From Methylobacterium sp. DB0501 (GTDB lineage: Bacteria; Pseudomonadota; Alphaproteobacteria; Rhizobiales; Beijerinckiaceae), in NCBI RefSeq assembly GCF_011043735.1, contig NZ_JAAKGV010000018.1, positions 124,001-188,000 on the forward strand: DNA of 64,000 bases. Direction: 5' to 3'. Shown piece after piece: positions 43,412 to 51,406 of the stretch. A model generated the notes under the pieces. It did not search any database and was not told where the DNA came from. It saw nothing but the letters and a program-made list of their open reading frames with translations. The stretch's first letter is position 1; each line of letters opens with the position of its first letter. The position numbers were made by a program, and so were the translations under genes.

Positions 43412-44395
43412 CTACTGCGAGGCCTGGAGGTCTTTCGGCAGGAAGGACGTGTCGACGACCTGGCTCCACTCGACCGGCCCCTTGAGGCGGCCGACGAGCT
43501 TCATGCCGTCGAGCATGCGGTTCATGTTGTCGTAATGCAGCCGGCCGTCGCCGAAATACTCGAAGCCGACGAAGTGCTTGAACACCTCGCGGAACACCTT
43601 CGAATCGCCGCTATAGGCCTTGGCGACGATGTCGGCGGCCTCGTCCGGATGCGCCTTGATGTAGGCGACGCCCTCGCGCCGGGCCTCGATCAGGGCGCGC
43701 AGCTTGTCGCCGCCGGTCTTGGCGAACTCCGCCGTGGTGATGCCGACGGTCTGGGTCAGCGCCGGGTTCATGCAGTCCTTGGCCCAGAACGCCGCCTTGA
43801 CCTTGCCCTGGTTGCCCGACCACAGCGGCTCGCCCGACATCGCGGCATCGACCGCCCGGTTGAGCACCGCCGACAGGTTGGCGCCGAGATCGCCCGCCGC
43901 CACGAGCTGCAGGTCCTTCTGCTCCAGCCCCGCCTTCTGCAGGCAGTTGAGGATGATCATGTTGGTGACGGAGCCGGGTGCCGTATAGGCGACCTTCCTG
44001 CCCTTGAGGTCGGCCAGCGACCCGACCTTGCCGTCGGGCTGCGTGATCCAGAGGATGTCCTCGACGCTCTCGACGCCGCCGCTGATGATCTTGATCGGCT
44101 GTCCGGACTGGATCGCCAGGATGGCGGCCGGCAGCGCCACCTCGCCGAACGGCACCTCGCCGGCCAGCGTGTTGCGCACCGAGGTGCCGCCGCCGGCCGA
44201 GGTGAGGAAGCCGGTGATGTCGAGGCCGCGCTTCTTGAAGAAGCCCTTCTCGAGCGCCACCGCGTAGGGCGCGCCGTAGAAGGCCGAGCCCCAATGCGTG
44301 ACCGTGATGGTCTCGGCCCGGGCCGGTGCGCCGGCGAGGGCCGCGCCGGCGAGCAGCAGGCTCACGGCGCCGGCCCGCAAGGTTCTCAAGATCAT
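43412..44395 (-). CDS. ABC transporter substrate-binding protein, NMT1/SsuA-like
   Basis: 327 residues. Signal peptide MILRTLRAGAVSLLLAGAAL with cleavage near ARA. Mature protein shows the family pattern: VALEKGFFKKRGLDI, LADLKGRKVAYTAPGSVTNM and VDAAMSGEPLWSG. It captures the solute for this importer in the periplasm. Position between the LeuD-like gene (43 bases upstream) and the ATPase suggests the same transcript, so the importer probably supplies the substrate or precursor metabolised by the LeuCD-like hydratase and lyases. Confidence 0.9.
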   Translation of the reverse strand: MILRTLRAGAVSLLLAGAALAGAPARAETITVTHWGSAFYGAPYAVALEKGFFKKRGLDITGFLTSAGGGTSVRNTLAGEVPFGEVALPAAILAIQSGQPIKIISGGVESVEDILWITQPDGKVGSLADLKGRKVAYTAPGSVTNMIILNCLQKAGLEQKDLQLVAAGDLGANLSAVLNRAVDAAMSGEPLWSGNQGKVKAAFWAKDCMNPALTQTVGITTAEFAKTGGDKLRALIEARREGVAYIKAHPDEAADIVAKAYSGDSKVFREVFKHFVGFEYFGDGRLHYDNMNRMLDGMKLVGRLKGPVEWSQVVDTSFLPKDLQASQ

Positions 44396-44438
44396 CGTTT
44401 CTCTCCCGTCTCGCCGGCTCTGTCTCTCGAATGCGTCG

Positions 44439-45056
44439 TCAGGCGGTGGCCCAGATCCAGGGCCGCGCGGCGCGGTCGCGCGCCTGCCACTGCGCGATCT
44501 CGGCCTCGCGCGTCAGCGTGGCGCCGATCTCGTCGAGCCCCTCCAGCAGGGCCTGCCGCCGTTGCGGATCGATCGCGAACGGGACGACCGCGCCGGACGG
44601 CGCGCGCACCTCCCGGGCGACGAGGTCGACCGTGAGAGGCGCGCCGCTCGTCGCCTCGGCGGCGAGCCGGTCGATCGCCTCCTTCGGCAGCACCACCGGC
44701 AACAGGCCGTTCTGGAAGCAGTTGTTGAAGAAGATGTCGCCGAAGCTCTCGGCGACGACCGCCCGCAGGCCGAGGCCCATCAGCGCCCAGACCGCGCCCT
44801 CGCGCGAGGAGCCGCAGCCGAAATTGCGCCCGGCGATCAGGATCGGCGCGCCCCGGAAGCGAGGCGTGTCGAGGACGAAGGCGGGATCGCCCCCTTGCCC
44901 GCCCTCGGGGTTCCGGCGCAGGGCCTCGAAGGCGTAGCGGCCGAGATCGTCCCGCGGCACCCCGGTCAGGCGCTCGATGCGGATGACGACGTCGGTGTTG
45001 ACGTTGGGCTCCAGGAACGGCGCGGCCGGGCCGGTCACGGCGGTGAAGGGCTGCAT
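44439..45056 (-). CDS. leuD: LeuD-like aconitase-family small subunit
   Basis: 205 residues, full-length swivel subunit of isopropylmalate isomerase type. NVNTDVVIRIERL at the N-terminus, the family motif GRNFGCGSSREGAVWAL at about 76-92, and FFNNCFQNGLLPV. The start overlaps the LeuC stop by one base (TGATG). In this catabolic operon it may form a citraconate or dimethylmaleate hydratase rather than serve leucine synthesis, because no other leu gene is present; sequence alone cannot decide. Confidence 0.88.
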   Translation of the reverse strand: MQPFTAVTGPAAPFLEPNVNTDVVIRIERLTGVPRDDLGRYAFEALRRNPEGGQGGDPAFVLDTPRFRGAPILIAGRNFGCGSSREGAVWALMGLGLRAVVAESFGDIFFNNCFQNGLLPVVLPKEAIDRLAAEATSGAPLTVDLVAREVRAPSGAVVPFAIDPQRRQALLEGLDEIGATLTREAEIAQWQARDRAARPWIWATA

Positions 45057-46453
45057 CAGATCCGCCTCACGTCGGTGATCGCGCCGGTGACCGCCGCGGC
45101 GACCGCCATGGCGGGGCTGGCGAGATGGGTGCGCGCCCCCGGGCCCTGGCGCCCGACGAAGTTGCGGTTCGAGGTCGAGACGGCGCGTGCCCCGGGCGGC
45201 ACGCGCTCGCCGTTCGCCGCGACGCAGAGGCTGCAGCCCGGCTCGCGCCAGGCGAAGCCCGCCTCGCGAAACACCCGGTCGAGGCCCTCGGCCTCGGCGT
45301 CGCGCTTCACGCGCTCGGAGCCCGGCACCACCCAGGCGGTGACGCCGGGCGCGACGTGCCGCCCGCGGGCGAGGGCGGCGGCCTCGCGCAGGTCCTCGAT
45401 CCGGGAATTGGTGCAGGAGCCGATGAACACCCAGTCGACCGGCGTGCCGGCGAGCGGCCGGCCCGGCTCCAGGCCCATATAGTCGAGGGCCGCGCGCCAG
45501 GCCTCGCGCCGCTCGGCATCGGGCGCCGCCCGCGGATCGGGGATCGCGGCGTCGATCGCGATGGCGTGCTCGGGGCTGGTGCCCCAGGTCACCGTCGGCG
45601 TGACCTCCGCCACGTCGACCGTCACCTCGCGGTCGAACACCGCGTCGGGATCGCTGGCGAGAGTGCGCCAGTGGGCGACCGCCCGCTCGAAATCCGCACC
45701 CTTCGGGGCGAAGCGCCGGCCCGCGACATACGCGAAGGTCGTGTCGTCGGGCGCGACGAAGCCGATCTTGGCGCCGAGCTCGATCGAGAGGTTGCAGATC
45801 GTCATCCGGCCCGCGATGCCGAGGGCCCGGATCGCCGAGCCGGCATATTCGATCGCGTGACCGGTGCCCGCATCGGCGCCGAGCCGGCCGATGAGGTGCA
45901 GGATCAGGTCCTTGGGGGCGATGCCCCGGCCCATCGTGCCCTCGAACCGCACCCGCAGGCTCTTCGGCTTGCGCTGGCGCAGGGTCTGGGTCGCGAGGGC
46001 GTGGGTCAGCTCCGACGAGCCGACGCCGAAGGCCAGCGCGCCGAGCCCGCCATGGGTGCAGGTATGGCTGTCGCCGCAGATCAGGCTGACGCCCGGCAGC
46101 GTGATGCCGAGTTCCGGCCCCATCACGTGGACGATGCCCTGGCCGACCTGGCCCAGCTCGAAATAATGCAGGCCGGCCTCCGCCGCGCGGGCCCTCAGGC
46201 CCGCCCAGAGCGGCGCCCCCGGGGCGTAGCTCTCGCCGGTCCGGCCGGGGGCGCTCGACACCGCGTGGTCGGCGGTCGCGAAGGCGAGCTCCGGGTTGCG
46301 CACCCGCAGGCCGCGAGCCGCCAGGGCCTCGAGTCCCGCCGTGCCCGACAGGTCGTGCAGCAGGTGGCGGTCGACGTGGAGGAGCGACCAGCCGTCGCCG
46401 AGATCGGCGACGACATGGGCGTCCCACAGCTTGTCGAGGAGGGTGCGGGGCAT
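45056..46453 (-). CDS. leuC: LeuC-like aconitase-family large subunit
   Basis: 465 residues, colinear with E. coli LeuC. The 4Fe-4S ligands are C347 (IGSCTNSR), C407 and C410 (EPGCSLC). Substrate-side motifs GDSHTCTHG and GTSPEHA are present. The pair with LeuD hydrates or dehydrates a 2-hydroxy-dicarboxylate. It lies 4 bases after the lyase gene upstream and is co-transcribed. Candidate reactions in context are citraconate to citramalate or dimethylmaleate to 2,3-dimethylmalate (inference from neighbours). Confidence 0.9.
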   Translation of the reverse strand: MPRTLLDKLWDAHVVADLGDGWSLLHVDRHLLHDLSGTAGLEALAARGLRVRNPELAFATADHAVSSAPGRTGESYAPGAPLWAGLRARAAEAGLHYFELGQVGQGIVHVMGPELGITLPGVSLICGDSHTCTHGGLGALAFGVGSSELTHALATQTLRQRKPKSLRVRFEGTMGRGIAPKDLILHLIGRLGADAGTGHAIEYAGSAIRALGIAGRMTICNLSIELGAKIGFVAPDDTTFAYVAGRRFAPKGADFERAVAHWRTLASDPDAVFDREVTVDVAEVTPTVTWGTSPEHAIAIDAAIPDPRAAPDAERREAWRAALDYMGLEPGRPLAGTPVDWVFIGSCTNSRIEDLREAAALARGRHVAPGVTAWVVPGSERVKRDAEAEGLDRVFREAGFAWREPGCSLCVAANGERVPPGARAVSTSNRNFVGRQGPGARTHLASPAMAVAAAVTGAITDVRRI

Positions 46454-46457
46454 GGAC

Positions 46458-47345
46458 CTACTCGGCCGCCGCCGCCGCGGCGGGCGGGTCGTCGCGGAAG
46501 CGGGTGCGCAGGGTGTCCCACTGGTCGGCGCCGAGGCGGCGGAAGCGGTCGCGGATCGCCGGGGCGCCGGCCGAGGCCGGCGGGGCGTCGGTCTCCTTCA
46601 GGGTGGCCAGGGCGGCGTCGAAGGCCTCCATGGCGGCGCCGAACAGCAGGCTCGGCAGGATCGCCAGCCGGTAGCCCATGGCTTGCGCGTCGGGCATGGC
46701 GATGTCGGGCGTCTTGCCGCCGCGCACCACGTTGAGGAGGCAGGGGCCCTTCACCTGGATGGGCACCGCCTGCATCTCGTCGAGGCTCTGCGTCGCCTCG
46801 ACGAAGGCCATGTCGGCCCCGGCGGCGAGGGCCAGGTTGGCGCGCTCCACCGCCTCGTCGAAGCCGGCGACGGCCCGGGAATCGGTCCGGGCGATGATGA
46901 GGAAGTCCGGGTCGCGCCGCGCCGCCACGGCAGCGCGGATCTTCGCCACGAACTCCTCCCGCGGCACGATCTCCTTGCCGTCGAGATGGCCGCAGCGCTT
47001 CGGGCTCACCTGATCCTCGATGTGCAGGCCGGCGATCCCGCGCATCTCGTATTCCTGGATGGTGCGGGTGACGTTCAGCTCGTTGCCGTAGCCGGTATCG
47101 GCATCGGCGATGACCGGGATGTCGACGGCGCGGGCGAGGGTCCCGGCATTGGCCGCCATCTCGCTCATCGTCACGAGGCCGAAATCCGGGTAGCCGAGGG
47201 CGGCCGCGGTGCCGGCGCCGGTCATGTAGACGGCCGGGAAGCCCGCCTGCGCGATGAACTTCGCGGTGATGCCGTCATAGGCGCCGGGCGCCACGACCAT
47301 CTCGGGGCGCGCGAGGAGCGCGCGCAAGTTGCGGGCCTGACCCAT
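46458..47345 (-). CDS. Isocitrate lyase/PEP mutase superfamily lyase
   Basis: 295-residue TIM-barrel enzyme. The active-site loop has C118 in KRCGH, the lyase form of the signature; metal ligands D81 and D83 (ADADTGYG) and E110-D111 follow the family. Such enzymes cleave 2-hydroxy-dicarboxylates by retro-aldol reaction (methylisocitrate, 2,3-dimethylmalate) or decarboxylate oxaloacetate. The tail is Ala/Pro-rich. GGAGGA before ATG 47345 sets the start; the frame itself runs to 47642. First gene of the seven-gene operon ending at 41035. Confidence 0.88.
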   Translation of the reverse strand: MGQARNLRALLARPEMVVAPGAYDGITAKFIAQAGFPAVYMTGAGTAAALGYPDFGLVTMSEMAANAGTLARAVDIPVIADADTGYGNELNVTRTIQEYEMRGIAGLHIEDQVSPKRCGHLDGKEIVPREEFVAKIRAAVAARRDPDFLIIARTDSRAVAGFDEAVERANLALAAGADMAFVEATQSLDEMQAVPIQVKGPCLLNVVRGGKTPDIAMPDAQAMGYRLAILPSLLFGAAMEAFDAALATLKETDAPPASAGAPAIRDRFRRLGADQWDTLRTRFRDDPPAAAAAAE

Positions 47346-47438
47346 CCGTTCCTCCCTGGCCGGGTCGTGCCGGCCGCCCCGCTGGCGTGAGGGGCTTCGG
47401 GACGCCGTTGCGGCATCCACGATCCTGCATCGGTGCAG

Positions 47439-47476
47439 TTGTCCGGACAGGTTAGCCTTCGTTTCCGGTCTGTCAA
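47439..47476 (-). promoter_or_regulatory. Promoter with GntR operator, lyase-LeuCD-ABC operon
   Basis: On the minus strand TTGACA (47476-47471), 16 bases, TAACCT (47454-47449). The near-perfect dyad TTGTCCGGACAG (47439-47450) overlaps the -10 and the start point, where a repressor would block polymerase. The same dyad type lies in front of the divergent CoA-transferase gene next to gntR. Confidence 0.6.
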
Positions 47477-47568
47477 TGGCGATGTCGGGTGGCGCCGGGG
47501 CATGTGATGGGCGTCGCAGGCGACGTGCCGCATCGTCGCCCGGCATGATGTGCCGCCTTCGGTCCCTC

Positions 47569-47612
47569 CATCCTCCGGGTCGTTCCGCGCTCCGCTGCGC
47601 GGCCCCGGGATG
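47569..47612. repeat. REP-like palindrome
   Basis: Imperfect inverted repeat with CATCC and GGATG ends. Its right half CGCGGCCCCGGGATGACG (47598-47615) matches 26221-26238 at 17 of 18 bases. It lies downstream of gntR on the minus strand. Confidence 0.55.
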
Positions 47613-47654
47613 ACGCGGCGGGTGTCGCTCGCGCCAGGGCAAATCGAACAGGCC

Positions 47655-48428
47655 TTACGCCCGCCAATCCCCCCGCCGGATCCGCGTCGTGTAGCGGCAC
47701 TCCTCGCCCGGATGCCAGTTCACCGAGGTCAGCATGATGCCGCCGCTGACGTCGTAGTAGCGGCGCACGAAGCGCATCGCCGGGGCGCCCCGGGGGCGCT
47801 TGAGGGCGCGGGCGACCGCCGGCGGCATCGGCCGGGCGGTGATCTCCTGCAGCGCCTCGGCGATCAGCTCGCCCGAGCGCGCCTCGACGAGGCCGTAGAC
47901 CGCACCTCCCACCTCGCGCAGGTCGGTGAGCAGGGGGGCGAAGCGGGCATGGACGTAGACGCTGACGAAGCAGATCGTCGCGTCGCGCGCGGCGGTCCAG
48001 CGCACGCCCTCGGCCTTGAGCCAGGACGAGCCGACCGGCGCCTGCACGAAGCCGGCGACCTCCGGGTCGATCTGGATCATCTCGAGCGTCGCGACGTCGA
48101 GATGCGTGTCGCGGGCGTACTCGAACATGTCGGCGAGGTCGTCGAAGACCTGGGCGAAGCCCGGCTGGGCGCTCGTCGCGATCACCGTCGAGCCGGCGCC
48201 CTGGCGCCGCTCGACCAGCCCCTTCTCGACCAGCTTGCGCAGGGCCTCGCGCACCGTGAAGCGGCTCGCCGCGAAGCGGGCGCACAGGGCCGTCTCGGTC
48301 GGCAGGGTCGCGCCGACCGGGTGCAGCCCGGCGCGAATCTCCTCCTGGAGCGCCCGCGCGATCCGCTCGTTGAGCGGGCCCGCCTCCACGGCTCCCGGCT
48401 CCCGCGCTCCCGTTGCCCTGCCGGACAC
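47655..48428 (-). CDS. GntR-family regulator, HutC/UTRA subfamily
   Basis: 257 residues. The wHTH is at about 18-75 (LPTETALCARFAASRFTVRE, then ALRKLVEKGLVERRQGAGS), followed by a UTRA effector domain ending in YTTRIRRGDW. UTRA domains bind small acids or sugar phosphates and release the repressor from DNA. GGAGGAATTC precedes GTG 48428; a TTG at 48440 is in frame but overlaps that site. It is divergent from the CoA-transferase gene and probably represses it and the lyase operon through TTGTCC-GACAA dyads. Confidence 0.9.
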   Translation of the reverse strand: MSGRATGAREPGAVEAGPLNERIARALQEEIRAGLHPVGATLPTETALCARFAASRFTVREALRKLVEKGLVERRQGAGSTVIATSAQPGFAQVFDDLADMFEYARDTHLDVATLEMIQIDPEVAGFVQAPVGSSWLKAEGVRWTAARDATICFVSVYVHARFAPLLTDLREVGGAVYGLVEARSGELIAEALQEITARPMPPAVARALKRPRGAPAMRFVRRYYDVSGGIMLTSVNWHPGEECRYTTRIRRGDWRA

Positions 48429-48456
48429 GAATTCCTCCAAAGCCGGCGCTCGCCAC

Positions 48457-48485
48457 TTGTCCAGACAAATTTGCCCGACTAGGCT
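48457..48485 (+). promoter_or_regulatory. Promoter and GntR operator, CoA-transferase/HMGL operon
   Basis: Perfect dyad TTGTC-CA-GACAA at 48457-48468 in the 80-bp divergent interval. Its left half doubles as a -35 (TTGTCC), 17 bases before a -10-like TAGGCT (48480-48485). Binding would cover the CoA-transferase promoter and sit 29 bases from the gntR start, allowing autoregulation. Confidence 0.6.
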
Positions 48486-48508
48486 TCGGGAAACAAGAGG
48501 AACGCCCG

Positions 48509-49750
48509 ATGATCCAGACCACAGACCCTACCCTTGCGCCAGCCCTGTCGGACCTGCGCGTCCTGGAGATGGGCCAGCTCCTCGCCGGTCCGTTCTGCGG
48601 CCAGCTGATGGCCGATTTCGGCGCCGAGGTGATCAAGATCGAGCAGCCGGGCGCCGGCGACCCGATGCGGGAATGGGGCCGGGAGAAGCCGCACGGACAG
48701 TCGCTGTGGTGGCCTGTCATCGCCCGCAACAAGAAGTCGATCGAGATCAATGCCCGGGAGGCGGCGGGCCAGGACCTGATCCGGCGCCTCGTCGCGCAGT
48801 CGGACATCCTGATCGAGAATTTCCGCCCCGGCACGATGGAGAAGTGGGGGCTGGGCTACGACGCCCTGTCGGCGATCAACCCGCGGCTGATCATGATCCG
48901 CGTCTCGGGCTACGGCCAGAGCGGGCCCTACTCGCAGAAGGCGGGCTACGGCGCGATCGGCGAGGCGATGGGCGGGATGCGCTACGTCGCGGGCGATCCC
49001 TCCAACCCGCCCTCGCGGGCCGGCATCTCGATCGGCGACACGCTGGCGGCCACCTTCGCCTGCGTCGGCGGGCTGATGGCGCTGCATGCCCGTACCCGGA
49101 CCGGCCGCGGCCAGATCGTCGACAGCGCGATCTACGAGGCGGTGCTCGCCGTGATGGAGAATCTGATCACCGAGTACGACAAGACCGGCTACATCCGCGA
49201 GCGCACCGGCGCGATCCTGCCCAACATCGCGCCCTCGAACGTCTACCCGACGAAGAGCGGCGTCTACGTGCTGATCGCCGCCAACCAGGACAGCGTGTTC
49301 AAGCGCCTCGCCGCCGCGATGGGCCGGCCCGACCTCGCGACCGACCCGCGCTACGCCACCCATACCGAGCGCGGCCGGCGCCAGGCCGAGCTCGACGCCC
49401 TGATCGCCGCCTGGACGGTGACGCTCGACCGGGAGGAGCTCGGCCGCCGCCTCGACGAGGCCGGAGTGCCCCGCGGCGACATCTACCGCGCGCCCGAGAT
49501 GCTGGAGGACGCGCATTTCAAGGCGCGCCAGACCATCGTCGACGTCGCCCACCCGCTCTTCGGCTCGCTCAAGATGCAGAACGTGGCACCGCGCCTCTCG
49601 GCCAATCCGGGCCGGGTCGTCACCGCCGGGCCGGAGCTGGGCCAGCACAACGACGAGATCTTTCGCGGGCTCCTCGGCCTCGGGCCGGCCGACCTCGCGC
49701 GGCTCGTCGCCGACAAGGTGATCGGCGGGTCCGCCCGCGACGCGGCGTGA
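48509..49750 (+). CDS. CaiB/BaiF family (class III) CoA-transferase
   Basis: 413 residues. Motifs LLAGPFCGQLMADFGAEVIK, RNKKSIEINARE, ENFRPGTMEKWGLG, and predicted nucleophile D177 in ISIGDTLAA. It is more similar in pattern to succinyl-CoA:citramalate/formyl-CoA transferases than to BaiF. Followed after 14 bases by an HMG-CoA-lyase-type gene, it likely activates a hydroxy-acid as a CoA ester for that lyase. AAGAGGA precedes ATG 48509; the longer frame to 48413 would overlap the operator. Confidence 0.92.
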   Translation: MIQTTDPTLAPALSDLRVLEMGQLLAGPFCGQLMADFGAEVIKIEQPGAGDPMREWGREKPHGQSLWWPVIARNKKSIEINAREAAGQDLIRRLVAQSDILIENFRPGTMEKWGLGYDALSAINPRLIMIRVSGYGQSGPYSQKAGYGAIGEAMGGMRYVAGDPSNPPSRAGISIGDTLAATFACVGGLMALHARTRTGRGQIVDSAIYEAVLAVMENLITEYDKTGYIRERTGAILPNIAPSNVYPTKSGVYVLIAANQDSVFKRLAAAMGRPDLATDPRYATHTERGRRQAELDALIAAWTVTLDREELGRRLDEAGVPRGDIYRAPEMLEDAHFKARQTIVDVAHPLFGSLKMQNVAPRLSANPGRVVTAGPELGQHNDEIFRGLLGLGPADLARLVADKVIGGSARDAA

Positions 49751-49764
49751 GACGGGAGAGAACC

Positions 49765-50685
49765 ATGACCGCACAGCGCCCCGCCTCCGTCACCCTCGTC
49801 GAGGTCGGCCCCCGCGACGGGCTGCAGAACGAGAGCCGCCTGCTCTCGACCGACACCAAGGTGGAGATGATCCGCCGGCTCGCAGCCGCGGGCCTCAAGC
49901 GGATCGAGGCGGCGAGCTTCGTCAACCCGACGCGGGTGCCGCAGATGGCCGATGCCGAGGCGGTGCTGGCCCGGGTGGTCGGGATGCCGGGGCTCGGCGT
50001 CTCGGGCCTCGTGCTCAACGAGCGCGGCTTCGAGCGGGCGCTGGCGGCGGGTCTGCGCGAGATCAGCTTCGTGGCGGTGGCGACCGACGCGATGGCGGCC
50101 CGCAACCAGGGCACCACGGCGCGCGGCCTCGTCGAGGCCTGGGGCCGCCTCGCCGGGCGGGCGCAGGCGGCCGGGTTGTTCCGCTCGGTCACGATCGCGG
50201 TCGCCTTCGGCTGCCCGTTCGAGGGCGAGGTGCCGCTTGCCCGCGTCATCGAGATCGCCCGGGCGCTGGCCGAGAGCGGCCTCGACGAGATCTGCCTCGC
50301 CGACACGATCGGCGTCGCCACGCCCGCCGCCGTCGAGGCGCGCTTCTCGGCCCTCGCGCAAGCCGTGCCGGGCCTGCCGATGCGGGCGCATTTCCACAAC
50401 ACCCGCAACACCGGCTACGCCAATGCCGACGCGGCGCTGCGCTCCGGCGTCACGGTGCTGGATGCGAGCCTGGGCGGCCTCGGCGGCTGCCCGTTCGCGC
50501 CGGGGGCCACCGGCAACATCGCGACCGAGGACCTCGCCGCGATGCTGGAGCGGGATCGCGTCGCGACCGGGGTCTCGCTCGCGGCGCTGACCGACGCGAC
50601 GCGCTGGCTCGAGGCCGCGATGGAGCGGCGCCTGCCCGCCCACGGCGCCCATGTCTCGCCCTGGCCCGCGGTGCCGGCGGCCTGA
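49765..50685 (+). CDS. HMG-CoA lyase family enzyme (DRE-TIM lyase)
   Basis: 306 residues. VEVGPRDGLQNE with R17 and D18, metal ligands H209 and H211 (AHFHNTRNTGYAN), and the catalytic loop cysteine C242 in GGLGGCPFAPGATGN. All residues needed for HMG-CoA lyase chemistry are present. Next to a CoA-transferase it may cleave citramalyl-CoA or a related 3-hydroxy-acyl-CoA rather than HMG-CoA of leucine breakdown; no leucine-degradation genes are adjacent. GGGAGAG precedes ATG 49765. Confidence 0.92.
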   Translation: MTAQRPASVTLVEVGPRDGLQNESRLLSTDTKVEMIRRLAAAGLKRIEAASFVNPTRVPQMADAEAVLARVVGMPGLGVSGLVLNERGFERALAAGLREISFVAVATDAMAARNQGTTARGLVEAWGRLAGRAQAAGLFRSVTIAVAFGCPFEGEVPLARVIEIARALAESGLDEICLADTIGVATPAAVEARFSALAQAVPGLPMRAHFHNTRNTGYANADAALRSGVTVLDASLGGLGGCPFAPGATGNIATEDLAAMLERDRVATGVSLAALTDATRWLEAAMERRLPAHGAHVSPWPAVPAA

Positions 50686-50690
50686 CCAAG

Positions 50691-50720
50691 AAAAAAGGGG
50701 CCGGCCTTCCGGCCGACCCC
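50691..50720 (-). terminator. Rho-independent terminator for the 66-aa gene
   Basis: Read on the minus strand: GGGGTCGGCC, loop GGAA, GGCCGGCCCC, then six T residues. A GC-rich stem followed by a T run is a textbook intrinsic terminator, placed 26 bases after the stop of the small minus-strand gene. It lies 6 bases beyond the plus-strand lyase stop and its stem may also limit that transcript. Confidence 0.85.
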
Positions 50721-50745
50721 TGCATCGCGTTCGCGGTCGCCGCGC

Positions 50746-50946
50746 TTACTCGGCGGCGGTCATCTCGGCGCTGAAATGGCCGCACCAGTCGCTGGTGGAG
50801 ACGACCGGCCACAGGCCGTGCTCCTGCGGGCCGGGCTGGGTCACCGGGGGGTTGAATCGGCACAGGCCGGCATCGCCTTGGGCGCTCGCGCCGTTGCCGT
50901 TGTGCTCGTCGAAGAACTTGCAGCTGTCGCAGGTCGCGTTGGCCAT
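50746..50946 (-). CDS. Small four-cysteine protein, 66 aa
   Basis: Four cysteines: C6 and C9 in ATCDSCKFFDE, C29 in GLCRFNPPV and C55 in DWCGHFS. The layout CxxC-x19-C-x25-C with a conserved WPVVSTSDWCG segment is seen in small uncharacterised proteobacterial proteins and could bind zinc or an Fe-S cluster. It has its own terminator and probably its own promoter, so it is expressed as a single gene. Function unknown. Confidence 0.75.
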   Translation of the reverse strand: MANATCDSCKFFDEHNGNGASAQGDAGLCRFNPPVTQPGPQEHGLWPVVSTSDWCGHFSAEMTAAE

Positions 50947-51406
50947 GGTGTGCTCCTGATCGGTCGGCGTGTCCGCCTCGCCTGATGCGAATTAGAACAA
51001 ATCCAATGTAGGAGTCAAGGCTCGGCCGTGCCGCGAGGGGCGCGTCAGGTTGGGCATCGCCGGGGGACGGTGGATCGTCCTGGCGGGCCGGAGCCATTCG
51101 CCGCTGTGGCGCCGTTGCGCCCGGCCGGTCCGGATCCAGAACTCGACCGCACGGGCGAGGCACACCACTCCTCGCCCACACCCGAGCGACGGGGCCGGCG
51201 GTCGCCGCCGCCCTGCTCCATGACGGCGCAGCGCCACCGCGCGGGCTCCGCTCGGTGGCGCCGGTCACGCTCGGAAGGGTATCGGCGCCGCGGCCCGAGG
51301 CCCGCGCCGTCGCCGCGGATGACACGACCGTCGGCGGAAGCGGCAAGCCGTGGAGCGGAGCGCGGGTGCCGCGCCCAGGCTCAAGGTCGCGCGGCGCCCG
51401 GATCGC
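50947..51406. other. Intergenic region; nothing recognised
   Basis: 460 bases between two minus-strand genes. The part next to the 66-aa gene (50985-51020, AATTAGAACAAATCCAATG) is the only AT-rich patch and probably its promoter. The remainder is GC-rich without a believable frame. It also marks the switch into the lower-GC glycosyltransferase block. Confidence 0.45.

Larger units (their letters stand above)
47346..47654. other. Regulatory interval between lyase operon and gntR
   Basis: 309 bases, no gene. It holds the lyase-operon promoter with operator (47439-47476) and a REP-like palindrome (47569-47612) just beyond the gntR stop. Confidence 0.6.

Noticed and set aside
44100-44111. Fourth GntR-like operator CTGTCCGGACTG
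   Set aside because: It lies inside the binding-protein coding sequence and has one wrong base in the right half; likely chance.
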